Positions 6,239 to 8,447 of a DNA stretch of 8,447 bases are shown here, one piece after another (the first letter of the stretch is position 1; every line of letters starts with the position of its first letter). A program made the translations under genes and the position numbers. The notes beneath the pieces are model-generated. The model was not told where the DNA came from and searched no databases. It saw only the letters and a list, made by a program, of their open reading frames with translations. This DNA comes from Methanobacteriota archaeon (GTDB lineage: Archaea; Hydrothermarchaeota; Hydrothermarchaeia; Hydrothermarchaeales; SZUA-236), in assembly GCA_003695745.1 (NCBI GenBank), contig RFHW01000119.1:1-8447 (forward strand), in the 5' to 3' direction.

Positions 6239-7111
6239 ATGATCGTCTTCGGAGGCAGCGCTTCCACCGGGCTTGCAGCGGAGGTTGCAGAGGCGCTGGG
6301 GTGTGAACAGGGCAGAGCGGCGGTGAAGACCTTCCCGGACGGGGAACTCTTTGTGAAGATCGAGAGCAGGGTTGAGAAGGGGGATGAGGCCCTTGTGGTC
6401 CAGTCAACATCCCGGCCGCAGAACCGGAATATCATGGAGCTCCTCTTCCTCCTCGACGCCCTGCAGGAGATGGGAGCCCGGACCGCTGCCATCATACCAT
6501 ATTATGGCTATGGAAGGCAGGACCGCGCCTTTGAAGAGGGGGAGGCCGTGTCATCGAAGGTCGTGGCAAGGCACATCCAGCTCTCTGCAGAGAGGGTCCT
6601 CACCATAAACCCCCATAAAGAGCACATCCTCCATTACTTTGACATACCTGCCAGCTCAGCTGACGCAGCGCCGGCCATAGGCAGATACTTCAAGGAGAAA
6701 GGGCTGGAGCGCCCTCTTGTGGTGGCCCCCGATGCAGGGTCAAAGGCCCTTGCCCAGACCGTTGCAGAAACATTGGGCTGCAGATGCGGCAACTGCCAGA
6801 AGAGGAGGCTTGGACCTGGCAGGGTCGTGACATCTGCAGAGGGACTGGAGCTGAGCGGCGAGACTGTGATCATCGTGGACGACATCATTGACTCAGGCGG
6901 CACGATCGTGGAGGCGTCAAAGGCCCTGAAGGCCGGAGGCGCAGGCCCCATACACGTGGCATGCATCCACCCTGTGCTCACAGGCAACGCAGCCCAGAGG
7001 ATACTCGACCATGCCCGGGAGCTCGTGGCAACGAACACCATAGATAGCGAATACAGCAGGATATCTGTTGCGCCTCTCATCGCAGAGGCGGTGCGCAAAT
7101 GGAACCTGTGA
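6239..7111 (+). CDS. prs: ribose-phosphate pyrophosphokinase (PRPP synthetase), archaeal type
   Basis: The 290-residue product makes 5-phosphoribosyl diphosphate from ribose 5-phosphate and ATP in the cytoplasm, feeding purine, pyrimidine, histidine and tryptophan synthesis. Visible motifs are F-P-D-G-E (32-36), S-T-S-R-P-Q-N (56-62), the ATP-binding loop Y-Y-G-Y-G-R-Q-D-R (88-96), P-D-A-G-S-K-A (164-170) and the PRPP-binding signature V-D-D-I-I-D-S-G-G-T (213-222). K188 and R190 probably belong to the catalytic loop. The ATG at 6239 gives the family-typical start M-I-V-F-G-G-S-A-S. An oddity is a C-x-C-x2-C cluster (C181, C183, C186) just before K188, where I would expect aromatic or aliphatic residues. 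It is divergent from lonB and followed after 32 bp by trmG10, perhaps in one transcript. Confidence 0.97.
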   Translation: MIVFGGSASTGLAAEVAEALGCEQGRAAVKTFPDGELFVKIESRVEKGDEALVVQSTSRPQNRNIMELLFLLDALQEMGARTAAIIPYYGYGRQDRAFEEGEAVSSKVVARHIQLSAERVLTINPHKEHILHYFDIPASSADAAPAIGRYFKEKGLERPLVVAPDAGSKALAQTVAETLGCRCGNCQKRRLGPGRVVTSAEGLELSGETVIIVDDIIDSGGTIVEASKALKAGGAGPIHVACIHPVLTGNAAQRILDHARELVATNTIDSEYSRISVAPLIAEAVRKWNL

Positions 7112-7143
7112 AGCCCTGTGCGCCGTAAGAGGACGGGCCTTCC

Positions 7144-8142
7144 ATGGAGCTTGTTTTCCATCTCTCAGGCGAGCACCCTACCATACCCAAGGCCGAGGCG
7201 CTGGCCTTTCTCGCCCACCGCGGAGCCGGCCCCGCTGTCATAGCCGATCTGGATCAGGTGCTTGTGTGCAGGACAGAGAGGCTTGAGCCGTCCATCCTCG
7301 GCGGCCTTGCCATGACCCACGCCGTGCTGGAGCACCTCGGGACATGCCGGGCAGAGCATGAGAGCATCCGGGCCCTTGCAGCCTCGGTGGACCCGGTGAA
7401 AGACACCTTTTCGGTCAGGGTCAGGAGGATAAAGCAGCATTCAAAGGGGCTTTCAACCCTTGATCTGGAGCGTTCGCTGGGAAAGGAAATCAAGGGCAAT
7501 GTGGACCTCAGGAAGCCGGCCGTCGCCATAAAAGGGTTTTTGACCTCAGGCAGGTTCGTGCTTGGAAAGGAGCTTTTACAGATCAGGAGATCCCTCTTTG
7601 ATGGCCGCAGACCTCATCTACGCCCTTTCTTCCACCCCTCATCCCTCTCGCCAGCGCTCTCCCGCAGCCTGTGCAACATATGCGGCGCCATGCCTGGGAA
7701 GAAGGTCCTTGACCCTTTCTGCGGCACAGGCGGATTGTTGATCGAGGCCGGTCTCCTCGGGGCGGAGGTCTTTGGCATGGACATCGATGAAAGGATGGTC
7801 AGCGGCTGCAGGACAAACCTCGAATATTTCGGGCTCTCCGGGGATGTCAGAGAAGGCGATGCCGCTGAGATAGGGTACCGCAGCTTTTTTGACATCGTCA
7901 TAACAGACCCGCCCTACGGCCGATCGGCCACCACACTGGGAAGAGGGCTGGAAACGCTATATGAAGAGGCGGTGGGATCCATTTACAGCGCACTGAAAAA
8001 AGGCGGTGTCGCATGCATCATCTCACCACACACAGTGGACCTTGCAGACATGGCCAGAAGAGAAGGATTCACCATCGTCGGGACCCATCTGCTGCGGGTG
8101 CACCGCAGCCTCACCCGCCGAATCGTGATAATGGAAAAATAG
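7144..8142 (+). CDS. trmG10: tRNA (guanine(10)-N2)-dimethyltransferase (archaeal Trm11/Trm-G10 type)
   Basis: This 332-residue protein matches the archaeal Trm-G10 family, which methylates the exocyclic amine of G10 in tRNA using S-adenosylmethionine. The N-terminal half (about 1-160) fits the ferredoxin-like and THUMP RNA-binding part. The C-terminal half is a Rossmann methyltransferase with motif I V-L-D-P-F-C-G-T-G-G (188-197), an acidic G-M-D-I-D (211-215) for the cofactor, and the amino-methyltransferase motif IV D-P-P-Y-G (255-259). H-P-S-S-L-S-P (164-170) and the C-terminal V-H-R-S-L-T-R (319-325) are also family-like. GAGG is 11 bases upstream of the ATG, a weak site, and the gene lies 32 bp behind prs, so co-transcription is likely. 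Other THUMP methyltransferases share the fold, but length and motifs favour Trm-G10. The gene ends 2 bp from the convergent gene. Confidence 0.9.
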   Translation: MELVFHLSGEHPTIPKAEALAFLAHRGAGPAVIADLDQVLVCRTERLEPSILGGLAMTHAVLEHLGTCRAEHESIRALAASVDPVKDTFSVRVRRIKQHSKGLSTLDLERSLGKEIKGNVDLRKPAVAIKGFLTSGRFVLGKELLQIRRSLFDGRRPHLRPFFHPSSLSPALSRSLCNICGAMPGKKVLDPFCGTGGLLIEAGLLGAEVFGMDIDERMVSGCRTNLEYFGLSGDVREGDAAEIGYRSFFDIVITDPPYGRSATTLGRGLETLYEEAVGSIYSALKKGGVACIISPHTVDLADMARREGFTIVGTHLLRVHRSLTRRIVIMEK

Positions 8143-8144
8143 CC

Positions 8145-8447
8145 CTATCCAGCGTCCGACCCCTCCTCTGACCCCTCTTCGCGCCCCTCCTCAGCCACTT
8201 CCTGGGCAGGCTCTCCCCCGGTCTCCGCCGCTCTACCCCGCTTCCTGAGCCTCAGCAAAAGGACCAGGGCCGCCAGGAAGATGACAGCCAAAACGGCGAT
8301 GCGCACAGGCCAGTTCGGCGATTCAGTGGCAACCTCCACCACCTCAACCTGCTGAACCTGAGGCCCCTCTTCGGCAGCGGCAGGCGCGGGCCGGCGGACC
8401 ATGACCTTCTCAGGCACCTGCGCCGGGCCTATGGAGCCGCCTATGCC
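8145..8447 (-). CDS. C-terminal part of a membrane-anchored protein, cut by the right edge
   Basis: The minus-strand frame is open from the right edge to TAG at 8147-8145, giving 100 visible residues. A GTG at 8417 could be a start, but the frame stays open beyond it and no SD sequence is seen, so I read this as the tail of a longer protein. A Pro/Ala/Val/Glu-rich stretch (visible residues 16-45) leads to one hydrophobic helix (about 46-66), then a basic stop-transfer patch R-L-R-K-R-G-R (66-72) and an acidic Gly/Glu-rich tail. By the positive-inside rule the missing N-terminal part would be outside the cell and the short tail inside. The architecture resembles a C-terminally anchored surface protein; the family cannot be named from this fragment. 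Confidence 0.6.
   Translation of the reverse strand, partial: GIGGSIGPAQVPEKVMVRRPAPAAAEEGPQVQQVEVVEVATESPNWPVRIAVLAVIFLAALVLLLRLRKRGRAAETGGEPAQEVAEEGREEGSEEGSDAG
8155..8190. repeat. three imperfect 12-bp tandem units in a coding tail
   Basis: Three consecutive 12-base units (8155-8166, 8167-8178, 8179-8190) share the core C-C-C-C-T-C and a related first half. On the minus strand they encode successive four-residue units of the E-E-G-R / E-E-G-S / D-A-G type at the C-terminal tail of the right-edge gene. This is probably replication slippage in a low-complexity acidic tail. Confidence 0.6.

Overview
The window reads as archaeal chromosome, most likely euryarchaeal (Halobacteriota / Methanosarcinales-like, possibly Methanothrix-like). 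The evidence is a membrane-type LonB with transmembrane segments inside its AAA+ module, a short archaeal-type ribose-phosphate pyrophosphokinase, an archaeal tRNA G10 methyltransferase (Trm-G10), and a CooC-type nickel ATPase of the kind found in organisms with CO dehydrogenase/acetyl-CoA synthase. TATA-like boxes upstream of genes and frequent AGG/AGA arginine codons agree with this. GC content looks high (roughly 58-60% by eye). The lineage is an inference, because there is no rRNA gene or other phylogenetic marker here.

Layout. Positions 1-54 lie downstream of cooC and hold a possible terminator and perhaps the last codons of a convergent gene. Positions 55-6121 carry a compact minus-strand cluster, in transcription order lonB, tldD, tldE, a zinc-ribbon/one-TM/beta-domain protein of unknown function, and cooC. 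The joins are tight: the Shine-Dalgarno (SD) sequence of tldD overlaps the lonB stop, tldD/tldE and zinc-ribbon/cooC each share an ATGA overlap, and only the tldE/zinc-ribbon junction (56 bp) is long enough for a promoter. Positions 6122-6238 are a divergent intergenic region with TATA-like boxes for both sides. On the plus strand follow prs (6239-7111) and the tRNA G10 methyltransferase gene (7144-8142). A minus-strand gene, cut by the right edge, ends 2 bp beyond the methyltransferase stop and encodes the C-terminus of a membrane-anchored protein. No stretch over 300 bases lacks a gene, and I see no tRNA, rRNA, CRISPR, insertion sequence or integration site.

How the genes may work together. 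LonB is an ATP-dependent membrane protease. TldD/TldE form a heterodimeric peptidase in characterised systems, with TldD carrying the zinc site and TldE the inactive partner; both expectations are met residue by residue here. The order lonB-tldD-tldE suggests a membrane-linked cascade in which LonB releases peptides that TldD/E cleaves further. The last two genes look like a separate coupled pair: an unrecognised membrane protein translationally coupled to the nickel-insertion ATPase, possibly with its own leaderless promoter. prs (PRPP for nucleotides, His and Trp) and trmG10 (tRNA modification) are housekeeping. I see no defence system or clearly novel machine; the best candidates for new biology are the zinc-ribbon membrane protein linked to cooC, the lonB-tldDE linkage, and a cysteine cluster in the Prs catalytic-loop region.
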